From: Pelagibacterium halotolerans B2
GTDB taxonomy: Bacteria; Pseudomonadota; Alphaproteobacteria; Rhizobiales; Devosiaceae
Direction: 5' to 3'
Assembly: GCF_000230555.1 (NCBI RefSeq)
Contig: NC_016078.1
Location: 1,178,001 to 1,242,000, forward strand
Length of the DNA stretch: 64,000 bases
The notes beneath the pieces are model-generated. The model did no database searches. It saw only the letters and a program-made list of their open reading frames with translations, and had not been told where the DNA came from. Shown here one piece after another: positions 53,003-61,506 of this stretch (positions are counted from its first letter, which is position 1; each line of letters starts with the position of its first letter). The position numbers and the translations under genes are program-made.

Positions 53003-54419
53003 ATGGCACCCAATATCGTCCTCATAACCACAGACCAGCAGCGGGGGGATTGCCTCGGTGTGGAGGGGCACCCTGTGCTCGATACACCCTATCTCGACCA
53101 GATCGCATCCCAGGGGGCTCGCTTTTCGCGTGCCTACAGTGCGTGCCCGGTCTGCATCCCGGCGCGCCGCACCCTGATGAGCGGGGCCAGGCCCGCGCGC
53201 CACGGCGTGACTATGAACTACGATACGCCTCTCACCCTGCCGACGCTGCCGGGCGAGTTGGCCAGGGCAGGCTATCAGACGCACCTGGCCGGCAAGCTTC
53301 ATCTCCATCCGGCGCGGAAGCTCTATGGCTTCAACTCCGCCGATTGGGCCGACAGCCCGGCCCAATACCGCCTCAACCGCGTTAGCAACGACTATCAGAG
53401 GTTCCTGATTGAACATGGCCAACACGGCCCCGATCTCTCCTATGCCAATGGCGCGAACGGAAATGGTTGGGTGTCACGGCCCTGGCACATGGATGAACGC
53501 TTCCACTACACAACCTGGGCGGCAGAATGCGCATTGCGGTTTCTCGAACGCCGCGACCCGACTGTCCCGTTTTTCCTCAATCTCTCGATCTTTGCGCCTC
53601 ACGCGCCCTTCACCCCGCCGGCCTATTATTTCGAAAAATACATGGACATGGATTTGCCCGAGCCCGTGGTGGGTGCCTGGGCCCGCATCTATGACGGTGC
53701 GCAACGCGGCCACGACGTCACTGCGTGGCGCGTCTCGCTCAAGCGTCAGGCGCAGCGCGAAATGATGGCCGGGTATTTCGGCTCAATCGAACATGCCGAT
53801 CACCAGATCGGCCGTGTGCTCAAACATCTGCCACGAGATACGGCCATTCTGTTCGCCTCCGATCATGGCGAAATGCTGGGCGATCATCAATGGACCCGCA
53901 AGCGCTCGGCCTATGAGGGCTCGGCCCGCGTGCCGTTTCTCGTCAAGCTTCCCAAATCGTTCGGCATCGAGCCCGGCCAGGTGCGCACCGAGCTTGTCGA
54001 GTTGATGGACGTCATGCCGACCCTGCTCGATATGGCAGGGGCGCCCGTTGTTGCGCGGTGAAACCGACGGCTGGCGTCGGCATTTGCACGGGGAATGCGC
54101 CCGGGTCGAAACAATGAACTCGGGCATGCAGTTCGTGACCGATAAAAGCCTGAAATATATCCGCTATCCCGGCACCGGACTCGAGCACGCCTTCGATCTG
54201 GCAAACGACCCCGACGAGATGACCAATCTCATAGGCGACAGCGAATATGAGCCGCGTATCGAGGCCCTGCGCCAGATCATGATCCGCGAACTCGAGGGAC
54301 GCCCCGAAGGTTTCGTGGTCGATGGCCGGCTTGCCGTCACCGGTGGCTTTGCGCCGGTTCATCTGCCCGGATTCGAGTGCCGCGATGAACCGGGCGATCT
54401 CAAGAACGCCAACCGCTAA
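53003..54419 (+). pseudogene. Type I sulfatase, frameshifted in the C-terminal third
   Basis: The first frame has a normal start (ATG 53003 after AGGAGGGG), MAPNIVLITTDQQRGD, the formylglycine motif CIPAR at residues 51-55 and FASDHGEMLGDHQW, but stops at 54059-54061 just after LLDMAGAPV. The expected continuation (LLRGETDGWRRHLHGECA, KSLKYIRYPGTGLEHAFDLANDP) is in another frame up to 54419. In related sulfatases about a dozen residues, including a DGRSL-type segment, separate these parts; they are missing here, so a short deletion with frameshift is likely. The shortened product keeps the metal and formylglycine residues but loses the C-terminal subdomain, so activity is doubtful. Confidence 0.85.
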
Positions 54420-54442
54420 CCACCTTTTTCAAAGGAGCCGTC

Positions 54443-55873
54443 ATGCGCCCCAACATCCTGATGCTGTTTCCCGACCAGTGGCGCGCGGATTGGATCGGCG
54501 CTTTGGGCGGTCTGCCTCTGCGCACGCCCAATATCGATGCTCTGCTCGCCCGCGGCACAGGCTTTGCCAGGGCATGGACGCCGAGCCCGCTCTGTGCTCC
54601 GGCGCGCTCGTGCTTTGCCACCGGCCGCGCCTATGGACGCGCGCCGGTGCGCAGCAATTTCGATGACAATCCCCTCGACACGCCCACCTTTTACCGCGCG
54701 CTGCGCGAGGCGGGTTATCAGGTGGCCAATACGGGCAAATCGGATCTGCTCAAGCATGGCCATTCCTGGGGACCCGACGGCCGCCATGTCGTTGACGGTG
54801 AAGATCGTCTGGCCGCCTTGGGATTCAGCCACGGCTTCGACAGTGCCGGCAAGAAAGCGGCCGAAGTTGCGCTCAAGAGGGGGTTCGCCGACCCCTATAC
54901 CGAAATGCTCAAGGCCCGGGGGCTGGAGGGACGGTTTCTCGACGATTATGCCGGTCGCGGTGTCGTGCGGGGCACGCTCTTGCAACAATGGCTCGACGGC
55001 AGCCTTGGAACGCCTCCCGATGCCTATGCCAATGTCGATCCCCAGGACTTGCCCGACGACGCCTACAACGACAATTTTGTCGGCCAGCGCACGCTCGATG
55101 AACTCAAGGGGTTCGATCCCAACAGCCCATGGTTCATGATCGTGAATTTCCCCGGCCCCCATGAGCCGATGGACGTTACGCCCTCAATGGCCGAAGCGTG
55201 GGAAGGCGTCGAGTTCCCGCTTCCCCGCATGCGCAACACCGAAGACGCCGAGCTCCAGCAGGATATCCGCCGCCGCTATGCGGCCATGATCGAAAACATC
55301 GATCGCTGGATTGGCCGCTACATCGCCCACCTCGAAGAAACCGGGCAATTGGACAATACCGTGATCGTCTTTGCCTCCGATCACGGCGAAATGCTGGGCG
55401 ACCGCAATCTCTGGAAAAAGCAGGTGCCGTTCGAGGCGTCGGTCCGGGTGCCGATGATCCTTGCCGGCCCGGGCATAAAGCGGCGCGCCATGGTCGATGA
55501 GGGGCCGGCCAATCTGCTCGATCTTCCGCCCACCTTTCTGGCACTCGCTCAAACCGACCCCCTGGACGGCATGGAGGGATACAGCCTTCTAGACTATCTG
55601 GATGGTTCGGCACCCTATCCCCGCGCGTCGAGCGAATCCGGACTGGGCGCCTGGCGTGCGGCCACCGATGGGCGGTTCAAAATCATCGTCGGCCTCAACG
55701 AGCGGATCAATCAGGAAATGCTTCAGACCGAGACCTACGATCCGGCCTGCCTGCGTTCGGGTGTTCTTTATGACCTCGCCGACGATCCCGACGAAACCCG
55801 GTCCCTCTGGGACGACCGCCCCGATGTCCGCGACAGCCTTATTGCCCACATTGCCCGGGTCTGGCCCTCATAG
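54443..55873 (+). CDS. Type I sulfatase (CAPAR type)
   Basis: A 476-residue sulfatase. MRPNILMLFPDQWRADW forms the first metal segment, CAPAR at residues 51-55 (C51) the formylglycine motif, and FASDHGEMLGDRNLW the second metal segment. The ending LYDLADDPDETRSL is typical. No signal peptide. It is the last gene of the sulfatase run; its stop codon lies within the left arm of a 14-bp inverted repeat that probably ends the transcript. Closest relative in the window is 51550. Confidence 0.93.
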   Translation: MRPNILMLFPDQWRADWIGALGGLPLRTPNIDALLARGTGFARAWTPSPLCAPARSCFATGRAYGRAPVRSNFDDNPLDTPTFYRALREAGYQVANTGKSDLLKHGHSWGPDGRHVVDGEDRLAALGFSHGFDSAGKKAAEVALKRGFADPYTEMLKARGLEGRFLDDYAGRGVVRGTLLQQWLDGSLGTPPDAYANVDPQDLPDDAYNDNFVGQRTLDELKGFDPNSPWFMIVNFPGPHEPMDVTPSMAEAWEGVEFPLPRMRNTEDAELQQDIRRRYAAMIENIDRWIGRYIAHLEETGQLDNTVIVFASDHGEMLGDRNLWKKQVPFEASVRVPMILAGPGIKRRAMVDEGPANLLDLPPTFLALAQTDPLDGMEGYSLLDYLDGSAPYPRASSESGLGAWRAATDGRFKIIVGLNERINQEMLQTETYDPACLRSGVLYDLADDPDETRSLWDDRPDVRDSLIAHIARVWPS

Positions 55874-55906
55874 GCTCTTCGCGGACATGCACGAGCCTAT
55901 GAGGGC
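55864..55906. terminator. 14-bp inverted repeat overlapping the sulfatase stop codon
   Basis: GCCCTCATAGGCTC (55864-55877) and GAGCCTATGAGGGC (55893-55906) are perfectly complementary with a 15-base loop. The sulfatase TAG (55871-55873) is inside the left arm. It sits between convergent genes and could act on both transcripts; no T-run is present. Confidence 0.6.
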
Positions 55907-55975
55907 GTCACGGATCATCGTGGGCAATCGCTCCCGCCGAAAACGATGAGCAATCGGGCCTCGGTGCCGCCCTGA

Positions 55976-57598
55976 TCAGGATCTTGCGTCCTCGATGATG
56001 AGTTCGGCAGCCCGTGCCGCCACTGCCATTGCCGGTCCGTTTGTGTTGCCGGAGACAGGCGTGGGCATGATTGAACAATCGACCACGCGCAGGCCCGGTA
56101 CGCCATGCACGCGGCAACGGCTGTCGACAACCGAAATTTCCGGGTCGGTGCCCATCGAGCAGGTACCGGTGCCGTGGAGCCCGGGGCTCATCATCCATTT
56201 GAGCTCTTCGATCAATTCCTCGTCGCTCTGAAACTGAACCCCGGGAACGCGCTCTTTGCCAACCCAACCCTCAAGTGGTTTGGCGGCCGCCATCCTGCGC
56301 AACATTCTGAGCAGATCGAGCGCCCGGTCGCGGTCGCCAGGATCGCTCCACCAACCGGCCTCGACGACGGGATTGTCCCTGGGATCGCTTGAAGCGATCG
56401 ACACCGACCCCCGGCTCTTGGGGCGCAAATGGAAGCCCGAAAACATAATGCCTGGCTTGGCCTCGATCGGGCCACGACCGGGTTCTGATTTCATCTGTTT
56501 CGACGACTTCATCGCAAATGGTCCGGCGCCCAACTGCAGGTCGGGCCAGCTTTTGTCGCCATCGGTGGAATAGAGCATGGTCAGGGGCATGCCGACACGG
56601 GCCAGCGGGCCCTTGCGCAGCAGGAAATATTTGAGCGCGTTGGCGTAAACGCGCCAGCCCAGAAACTGCCGATTGAGCCCCGGATCCTTGTGCAGGTCGT
56701 AAGCGATAGTGAGCATCTGGTGGTCGCACAAGTTAAGGCCCACTGCAGGCAGGGCCCTTTGCACGTCAATCCCGTGTGTTGCGAGAAGCTCGGCAGGGCC
56801 GATGCCGGAAATCTGCAGGATCTTGGGAGACATGTAGACCCCGGCCGACAGGATCGTGTCGCGCCGCGCACGATGAACAACCTCTTGGCCATCCTTGCGG
56901 CATACAACACCCGCGGCCCGGCCATCTTCCAGAAGAACGCGCTCGACGAAGGTGTCGGTGACCACCGTGAGGTTGCTGCGCGCCCGGACCGGCGCCACGA
57001 ACGCCTCGTAGCTCGACGCGCGGCGAGAGCGGCGGTCCACAGTGTATTGCGAACGGCCGATACCATCCGTGTTAGGTGTGTTGACGTCGTCGAGCCAGGG
57101 GACGCCGAAGCTCTTGCAGGCCTCGATGATACGATCCATGACCGGTGATTTATAATCCGATGGTGTAATCTGAAGGGCGCCGTCCCGGCCGCGGGTCTTG
57201 TCCGCGCCCGATGAGCGGTAGCTTTCCATCCACTGAAAGCATTTCAGGATCGAATCCCAGCCCCATTCGGCAAGACCCATGTCGCGCCAGCCATCATAGT
57301 CCCTTGGCATGCCCCGCAAATACCACGTGCCGTTCACTGCGCTCGATCCGCCCAGCCCGCGGCCATAATTGTGCTTTTCCTCACCACGTCCCAATTGCGG
57401 CTTGACCCGGAAGAACCAGAAGAATTCCGGTCGACCGAAAAGTTTGGTGAACCCGCCGGGCATCTTGATAAAGGTTTGCTGATTGTCGCCACCGGCCTCG
57501 ATCAGCAACACGGTCTTGGTGCCGTCCTCGCTCAGGCGGTTGGCAAGGACGCAGCCGGCGGAACCGGCGCCGACAATTATGTAGTCATACTCATTCAT
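55976..57598 (-). CDS. GMC family FAD-dependent oxidoreductase (choline dehydrogenase-like)
   Basis: A 540-residue GMC flavoprotein. The FAD motif GAGSAG is at residues 10-15 followed by CVLANRLSEDG; the signature GRGLGGSSAVNG and the C-terminal GLHGTGTCSMG (catalytic His) and SGNTNGPAMAV are present. No signal peptide. ATG 57598 follows GAGGA on the minus strand. It would oxidise an alcohol, possibly a sugar hydroxyl. It is 22 bases downstream of the C-glycoside deglycosidase-like alpha subunit, so a 3-oxidation of a glycoside before beta-elimination is an attractive role, though choline-type substrates are also possible. Confidence 0.92.
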   Translation of the reverse strand: MNEYDYIIVGAGSAGCVLANRLSEDGTKTVLLIEAGGDNQQTFIKMPGGFTKLFGRPEFFWFFRVKPQLGRGEEKHNYGRGLGGSSAVNGTWYLRGMPRDYDGWRDMGLAEWGWDSILKCFQWMESYRSSGADKTRGRDGALQITPSDYKSPVMDRIIEACKSFGVPWLDDVNTPNTDGIGRSQYTVDRRSRRASSYEAFVAPVRARSNLTVVTDTFVERVLLEDGRAAGVVCRKDGQEVVHRARRDTILSAGVYMSPKILQISGIGPAELLATHGIDVQRALPAVGLNLCDHQMLTIAYDLHKDPGLNRQFLGWRVYANALKYFLLRKGPLARVGMPLTMLYSTDGDKSWPDLQLGAGPFAMKSSKQMKSEPGRGPIEAKPGIMFSGFHLRPKSRGSVSIASSDPRDNPVVEAGWWSDPGDRDRALDLLRMLRRMAAAKPLEGWVGKERVPGVQFQSDEELIEELKWMMSPGLHGTGTCSMGTDPEISVVDSRCRVHGVPGLRVVDCSIMPTPVSGNTNGPAMAVAARAAELIIEDARS

Positions 57599-57620
57599 GA
57601 ATTGGTCCTCGGCGGAGGGG

Positions 57621-58631
57621 TCAGGCCCCAAGGGCGGACAGGATCGATCTGATCATGGCGTGATGGCGCTCGACATGGTCGAAGCCATCGGCGTCGCTGA
57701 CCATATGCCCTTCCCACTCGCTGGAGATGTAACCCTGAAAGCCACCCTCCACGAACACCTTGAGATTGGCCGCGTAGTCGATCGCGGCGTCCTCTCCAGT
57801 GGCCCTGTCGACGTCGTAAAATTTGCCGTGGATATGAAAGACACGCGGCATGATCTCGGCCCAGCTTTCCACCGCCCCACGATTGAAGATGCCGTAAATG
57901 ATCATCATCTCGACGGCCAGAACCTCGTCGACACCATTGGCCTGGCACCATTGCTGGAAAGCGCCGAATTTTTGGAACGGCTCGATATCGGCGTGCCAGA
58001 TTTCGAGCGCCTTCTCGATAACGGACTCGCTGGCGCCCATTTCGCGGAACGCGGCAAGATGACCGGGCGGCACGGCGCGCGCGGTTGCGCCAAAGTCGGG
58101 TATGAAGCCGAGAAAGTCCGAATTCACCCTCTCATACATTTCGCGGTATTCGATGATTTCGGGATGATCGACGGTGTGGGGGGCATGGACTTCCAGGCCG
58201 AGTTTGACGCCAAGATCCTCGGCGAGCGGCACAAGGTCGGCAATCACATCGGGCGTTGCGGCAAACTGGTACCGAACCAGCGGGAAGCCGAGCTTGGCGG
58301 CCGACCGGAGTTGGCGGGCGTGATACTGCCCCATCTCGGCATCGGTCATTGGTTTGTTACGGTCGATGTGGCGGTCGGCATTGATGCCCAGGCATGTGGG
58401 AACGAGCCCGGTTTCCGCGATGATGGCGTGGAACTGATCGACTTCTACCGCGCTCACGTCCGGGAAGGAACGAAAGCTTTGAAACCCGACGACTTCGAGA
58501 CCGGGACCGAGGTTGCGCCTCGCCACTTCGCGGATAAGATCGTCGCGTCCGAACTTGCGGGCGTGAAACTCGTTTGTCATCGAGTAGATGGTCGTGCCGA
58601 GCCGAATGTCGGCGGTTTTTCGGGAAGTCAT
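57621..58631 (-). CDS. TIM-barrel protein, C-glycoside deglycosidase alpha-subunit-like
   Basis: A 336-residue protein of the xylose-isomerase-like/AP-endonuclease-2 TIM-barrel superfamily. LGTTIYSMTNEFHARKF, GPGLEVVGFQS, CLGINADRHIDR, GLEVHAPHTVDHP and GFIPDFGATAR match what I know of the large subunit of bacterial C-glycoside deglycosidases. Metal ligands are probably the glutamate/histidine of LEVHAPH, a His in FHIHGKFYDV and a late Glu in SSEWEGH. It overlaps the small-subunit-like gene by one base (TGATG), as expected for a two-subunit enzyme. A plain sugar isomerase is the alternative. Confidence 0.83.
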   Translation of the reverse strand: MTSRKTADIRLGTTIYSMTNEFHARKFGRDDLIREVARRNLGPGLEVVGFQSFRSFPDVSAVEVDQFHAIIAETGLVPTCLGINADRHIDRNKPMTDAEMGQYHARQLRSAAKLGFPLVRYQFAATPDVIADLVPLAEDLGVKLGLEVHAPHTVDHPEIIEYREMYERVNSDFLGFIPDFGATARAVPPGHLAAFREMGASESVIEKALEIWHADIEPFQKFGAFQQWCQANGVDEVLAVEMMIIYGIFNRGAVESWAEIMPRVFHIHGKFYDVDRATGEDAAIDYAANLKVFVEGGFQGYISSEWEGHMVSDADGFDHVERHHAMIRSILSALGA

Positions 58632-59011
58632 CAGCGTTCGGCCTTCATACGTTCAGTGCGACGCACCTTGCGCCGGAAATTCGGGAGGTAGGGCGGATAG
58701 ATACTGAGTACGGCTTCGACATCGTGCTCGGTATCGGCGTCGATCGGCATGTCCTGGACCACCAGCGTGGCGGTATCGGCCACGAACCAGTTCTTGTCCG
58801 TCAGATGTCCCAGATCCGTCACCGGATATGGCGTGCCGTCCACTTCGATCGCGATGCTTTCGGCAGGCACCGATTTGCCGTTGAGGCGAAGCGCGTCCAG
58901 TTCAACGACGGAAAGCGGTAGCGACCTGTACCAGGGAAGGCGGATACCCATTGCGAACCCTGTTTCGGTTCGACGCAGGGAGCCGGTCTCGATGATCCGG
59001 TTGACGGTCAT
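58631..59011 (-). CDS. C-glycoside deglycosidase beta-subunit-like protein (DUF6379 type)
   Basis: A 126-residue beta-rich protein. ETGFAMGIRLPWYRSLPLSV, LNGKSVP, VTDLGHLTDKNWFVADTATL and LSIYPPYLP resemble the small subunit (DUF6379) of C-glycoside deglycosidases, which contributes to the active site. The start is ATG 59011, with GGAG six bases upstream; longer starts (59023 and 59224) lack a ribosome site. It is the first gene of the operon and is divergent from the sugar importer at 59321, across an operator-promoter region. Confidence 0.78.
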   Translation of the reverse strand: MTVNRIIETGSLRRTETGFAMGIRLPWYRSLPLSVVELDALRLNGKSVPAESIAIEVDGTPYPVTDLGHLTDKNWFVADTATLVVQDMPIDADTEHDVEAVLSIYPPYLPNFRRKVRRTERMKAER

Positions 59012-59099
59012 AGCAATCTCCATGAAGCGGTTGGCCGGACCACCCTGTGCCCGACTGGTGTTACGAGTGTCACCACGATGGACGGGGCTCCTCCAAACT

Positions 59100-59117
59100 A
59101 AATGATCATGCTCATTT
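59100..59117. promoter_or_regulatory. Operator copy 1 (AAATGA-N6-TCATTT)
   Basis: AAATGA and TCATTT flank six bases. It matches 59273-59290 at 14 of 18 positions (core TGCTCAT in both). It overlaps the -10 of the minus-strand promoter, a repressor position. The TetR gene at 63580 is the best candidate regulator. Confidence 0.62.
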
Positions 59118-59142
59118 ATTTTGCCGGCGCCCCGAATGTCAA
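59115..59142 (-). promoter_or_regulatory. Promoter candidate for the C-glycosidase-like operon
   Basis: On the minus strand TTGACA (59142-59137), 16 bases, AATAAA (59120-59115). A consensus -35 and an AT-rich -10 directly overlapped by operator copy 1. Confidence 0.5.
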
Positions 59143-59233
59143 GGCGATGCCAGCGGGTTAGGTGATTGAAATACGTGATACCATGCATTGAAAAATACCA
59201 TATGTCTCGGCGTTCTGGTGTCACCGGATACGC

Positions 59234-59262
59234 TTGACACGATTGCCGACCGTAGCTAGCAA
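59234..59262 (+). promoter_or_regulatory. Promoter candidate for the sugar importer operon
   Basis: TTGACA (59234-59239), 17 bases, TAGCAA (59257-59262). The -35 is consensus, the -10 weak. Operator copy 2 begins about ten bases further on, near the expected transcription start. Confidence 0.45.
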
Positions 59263-59272
59263 TTGAGATGAG

Positions 59273-59290
59273 AAATGAGCCTGCTCATAA
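59273..59290. promoter_or_regulatory. Operator copy 2 (ATGAGC-CT-GCTCAT core)
   Basis: The core ATGAGC-CT-GCTCAT is a perfect inverted repeat; the 18-bp site aligns with copy 1 at 14 positions. It lies just downstream of the plus-strand promoter candidate. Confidence 0.62.
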
Positions 59291-59320
59291 ATCTCGCAAT
59301 TTCGATGAGGGAGGAGCCTA

Positions 59321-60571
59321 ATGTCGATATTCACCAATTCAGTTACACGCGCCACCACCTGCGCGGGCCTGTCGTTCCTGGCCGCAGCGGCAATGGGATC
59401 GACTGCGTTTTCGCAAGAACTGCGTTTGCTGGTTCCCGCCGGCGGCACCGGTGACGGACTGATCGAGCTGGCCGAGCAGTACAATGATGCCCAGCCTGAC
59501 GTGAGGATAACCGCGCAGCGCTTTCCATCGGGCGACCCGTATTCGCAGGCCGTAGTTACCCAGTTGCAATCGGGCAGCGGACCGGACCTGATTTTCACGA
59601 ATGGCGGCTGGGGAGCGTTGGAGTCCATTCTTGATCTGGGCTCGGCCGGGCGCCTGCTCGATCTTTCTGACACCGCTATTGCCGACGTCGTTCCCGAGGC
59701 AGCGCAAGACACCTACTGGCTCGACGGGGAACTCTACGGCCTGCCGCTTTCCCTCCTCCATGTGGGCATGGTCTATAATGCCAACCTGCTGGAGGAACAC
59801 GACATCGAATTGCCCGCAGATGAGGCGGGCTTTCTCGAATTTTGTGCCGAAACGCTGGATCTGGGGTTCAGCGCCGCATCGGTGTCGGGCCCGGGCCCGT
59901 TGTACATGATTGCGGCAATCGCCAACACGCGCGTCTATACGGACAATCCCGAGTGGAACGCTCAGCGCGAGGCCGGCGAGGTCACCTTTGGTGAAAGCCA
60001 GGGTTGGCGGGAAACCTTTGAATACTATCAGGACATGGCCGAGGCCGGCTGTTTTCAGCCAGGCTTCGAGGCGGCTGGTATTCCCCAGCTCTTTGCCGCG
60101 ATGGCCGGGGCGCAGGTGCTTACCGGCGTGGGTCCGGCGACCCTGATGGGCGCCGTGATGGGCATGAACCCAGAGATCGACCTGCGCATGACCACTTGGG
60201 TCGGGGGTGGAGAAAACGGCCGTGTGGCCATTGCCGACTACAATGACTCGCTTTCGATAAATGCCGCTACCGAGCATGAAGATGCCGCTGTGGCGTTCGT
60301 TGAGTGGGTGGCCGAGCCGGCCCAGCAGGCGGTATTTGCCGAAGTGGCCGGTGGCACGCCGCTTTCGGTCGCCGATACGCTCGAATTCGGTGACCGTTAC
60401 GCTGATCTGGTCCCTTATCACGAAGCGGGCAGGGTGACCGGGCTGCCTCACACCGCATGGCGCAATGTCGAGGTTCGCGATGCCATTAATGCCGGAGCCA
60501 ACGGTCTCGTCACCGGCCAATTCACCGTGGACGAAGTGCTCGCCATGCTCGACGAAGCGTGGGACGACTGA
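59321..60571 (+). CDS. Extracellular solute-binding protein of a sugar-type ABC importer
   Basis: A 416-residue family-1 binding protein. A signal peptide ends near residue 31 (TAFS|QE). The mature part begins LRLLVPAGGTGDGLIELAEQYN and contains DLIFTNGGWGALESILDLG and LYGLPLSLLHVGMVYN, typical of MalE/UgpB-like receptors. ATG 59321 follows GAGGGAGGAG. It is the first gene of a complete importer (59321-63544), divergent from the C-glycoside deglycosidase-like operon, so a glycoside or sugar is the likely ligand. Confidence 0.92.
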   Translation: MSIFTNSVTRATTCAGLSFLAAAAMGSTAFSQELRLLVPAGGTGDGLIELAEQYNDAQPDVRITAQRFPSGDPYSQAVVTQLQSGSGPDLIFTNGGWGALESILDLGSAGRLLDLSDTAIADVVPEAAQDTYWLDGELYGLPLSLLHVGMVYNANLLEEHDIELPADEAGFLEFCAETLDLGFSAASVSGPGPLYMIAAIANTRVYTDNPEWNAQREAGEVTFGESQGWRETFEYYQDMAEAGCFQPGFEAAGIPQLFAAMAGAQVLTGVGPATLMGAVMGMNPEIDLRMTTWVGGGENGRVAIADYNDSLSINAATEHEDAAVAFVEWVAEPAQQAVFAEVAGGTPLSVADTLEFGDRYADLVPYHEAGRVTGLPHTAWRNVEVRDAINAGANGLVTGQFTVDEVLAMLDEAWDD

Positions 60572-60600
60572 GCTCGACCAAACAAGCTGGGGTAGCAATC

Positions 60601-61506
60601 GTGTTTGCACGCCAAATCAATGATGGGACACGCCAAAGGCGCGTGTCCCGCGCTCCGTTGACCTGGGCCGTGCCGGCTCTTCTCGTGGTTTTCGTGTTCC
60701 ACTACGGAGCGGTTATCGCCGGCGGCTGGTATGCTTTCACCGACTGGGACGGTTTCACTGAACCCGATTTCGTGGGACTGGAAAATTTCGCTCGCATCTT
60801 TTCGAGTAGCCAGGCCCTGGGGGCGTTGGCCAACACCCTCAAACTGACGGTGGCGTTCGTGATCGGTGCCAACGCGATCGGCCTTGTGCTTGCCATGGCG
60901 CTCAACAAGGGCCTGAAATCGCGTTTCGTACTGAGGAGCGTCTTTTTCGCGCCCGTCGTCATGAGCCCTCTTGCCGTTGCCTACATCTGGCAATTCGTCT
61001 TTGAGGTTCAGGGGCCGGTCAATGCGCTTCTGGGCACGGTGGGCCTGGAAAGCTGGCAGCGGGTCTGGCTTGGCGACGCGACCTTTGCCATCTGGGCCGT
61101 CTGGGCCGTAATGGTGTGGCAATTCAGCGGGCTTTGCATGGCCTTCTACCTTGCCGGTCTGCAGTCTATTCCCGAGGATCTGACCGAGGCTGCCGAGATC
61201 GACGGAGCTTCGTCATGGCGCACCTTCCGCCGCATCGTGTTCCCCATGCTCGCCCCTGCGGCGACCGTCAGCATCAGCCTGACGACCATTTTCGGGCTGC
61301 GGGTCTTCGACCAGATCATGGCTTTGACCCGTGGCGGGCCCGGCTACGCCACCGAGACGCTTGCCACTCAGGTCTATAAGCAGACTTTCGCCTTTGGAAA
61401 TTTCGGCTATGGCGCAGCGTTTGCGCTGGTTCTGACGGCGCTGGTGCTTGTTGTTTCAGCACTGCAATTGACCATTCTCAGGCGCAGGGAGCGCGTTCTC
61501 CAATGA
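60601..61506 (+). CDS. Sugar ABC transporter permease (MalF-like)
   Basis: A 301-residue inner-membrane permease. About six hydrophobic segments are visible, the first near residues 18-42 (LTWAVPALLVVFVFHYG). The EAA loop reads EDLTEAAEIDGASSWRTF, followed by RRIVFPMLAP. The start is taken as GTG 60601, since the only upstream in-frame start (GTG 60559) lies in the binding-protein gene; the ribosome site is weak. The stop overlaps the next permease by four bases. Confidence 0.9.
   Translation: MFARQINDGTRQRRVSRAPLTWAVPALLVVFVFHYGAVIAGGWYAFTDWDGFTEPDFVGLENFARIFSSSQALGALANTLKLTVAFVIGANAIGLVLAMALNKGLKSRFVLRSVFFAPVVMSPLAVAYIWQFVFEVQGPVNALLGTVGLESWQRVWLGDATFAIWAVWAVMVWQFSGLCMAFYLAGLQSIPEDLTEAAEIDGASSWRTFRRIVFPMLAPAATVSISLTTIFGLRVFDQIMALTRGGPGYATETLATQVYKQTFAFGNFGYGAAFALVLTALVLVVSALQLTILRRRERVLQ

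Larger units (their letters stand above)
59012..59320. promoter_or_regulatory. Divergent promoter region with paired operators
   Basis: This 309-bp gene-free region separates the C-glycosidase-like operon (minus) from the sugar importer (plus). It holds two promoter candidates (59115-59142 minus, 59234-59262 plus) and two 18-bp operators (59100-59117, 59273-59290). The middle part (about 59143-59233) shows nothing else recognisable. Confidence 0.6.

Noticed and set aside
54048..54419. Separate small gene after the sulfatase at 53003
   Set aside because: It is the sulfatase C-terminal subdomain in a shifted frame.
57652..58691. Plus-strand frame of 364 residues opposite the TIM-barrel gene
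   Set aside because: The minus-strand gene shows clear family motifs and operon overlap; the plus-strand frame has none and lacks a plausible ribosome site.
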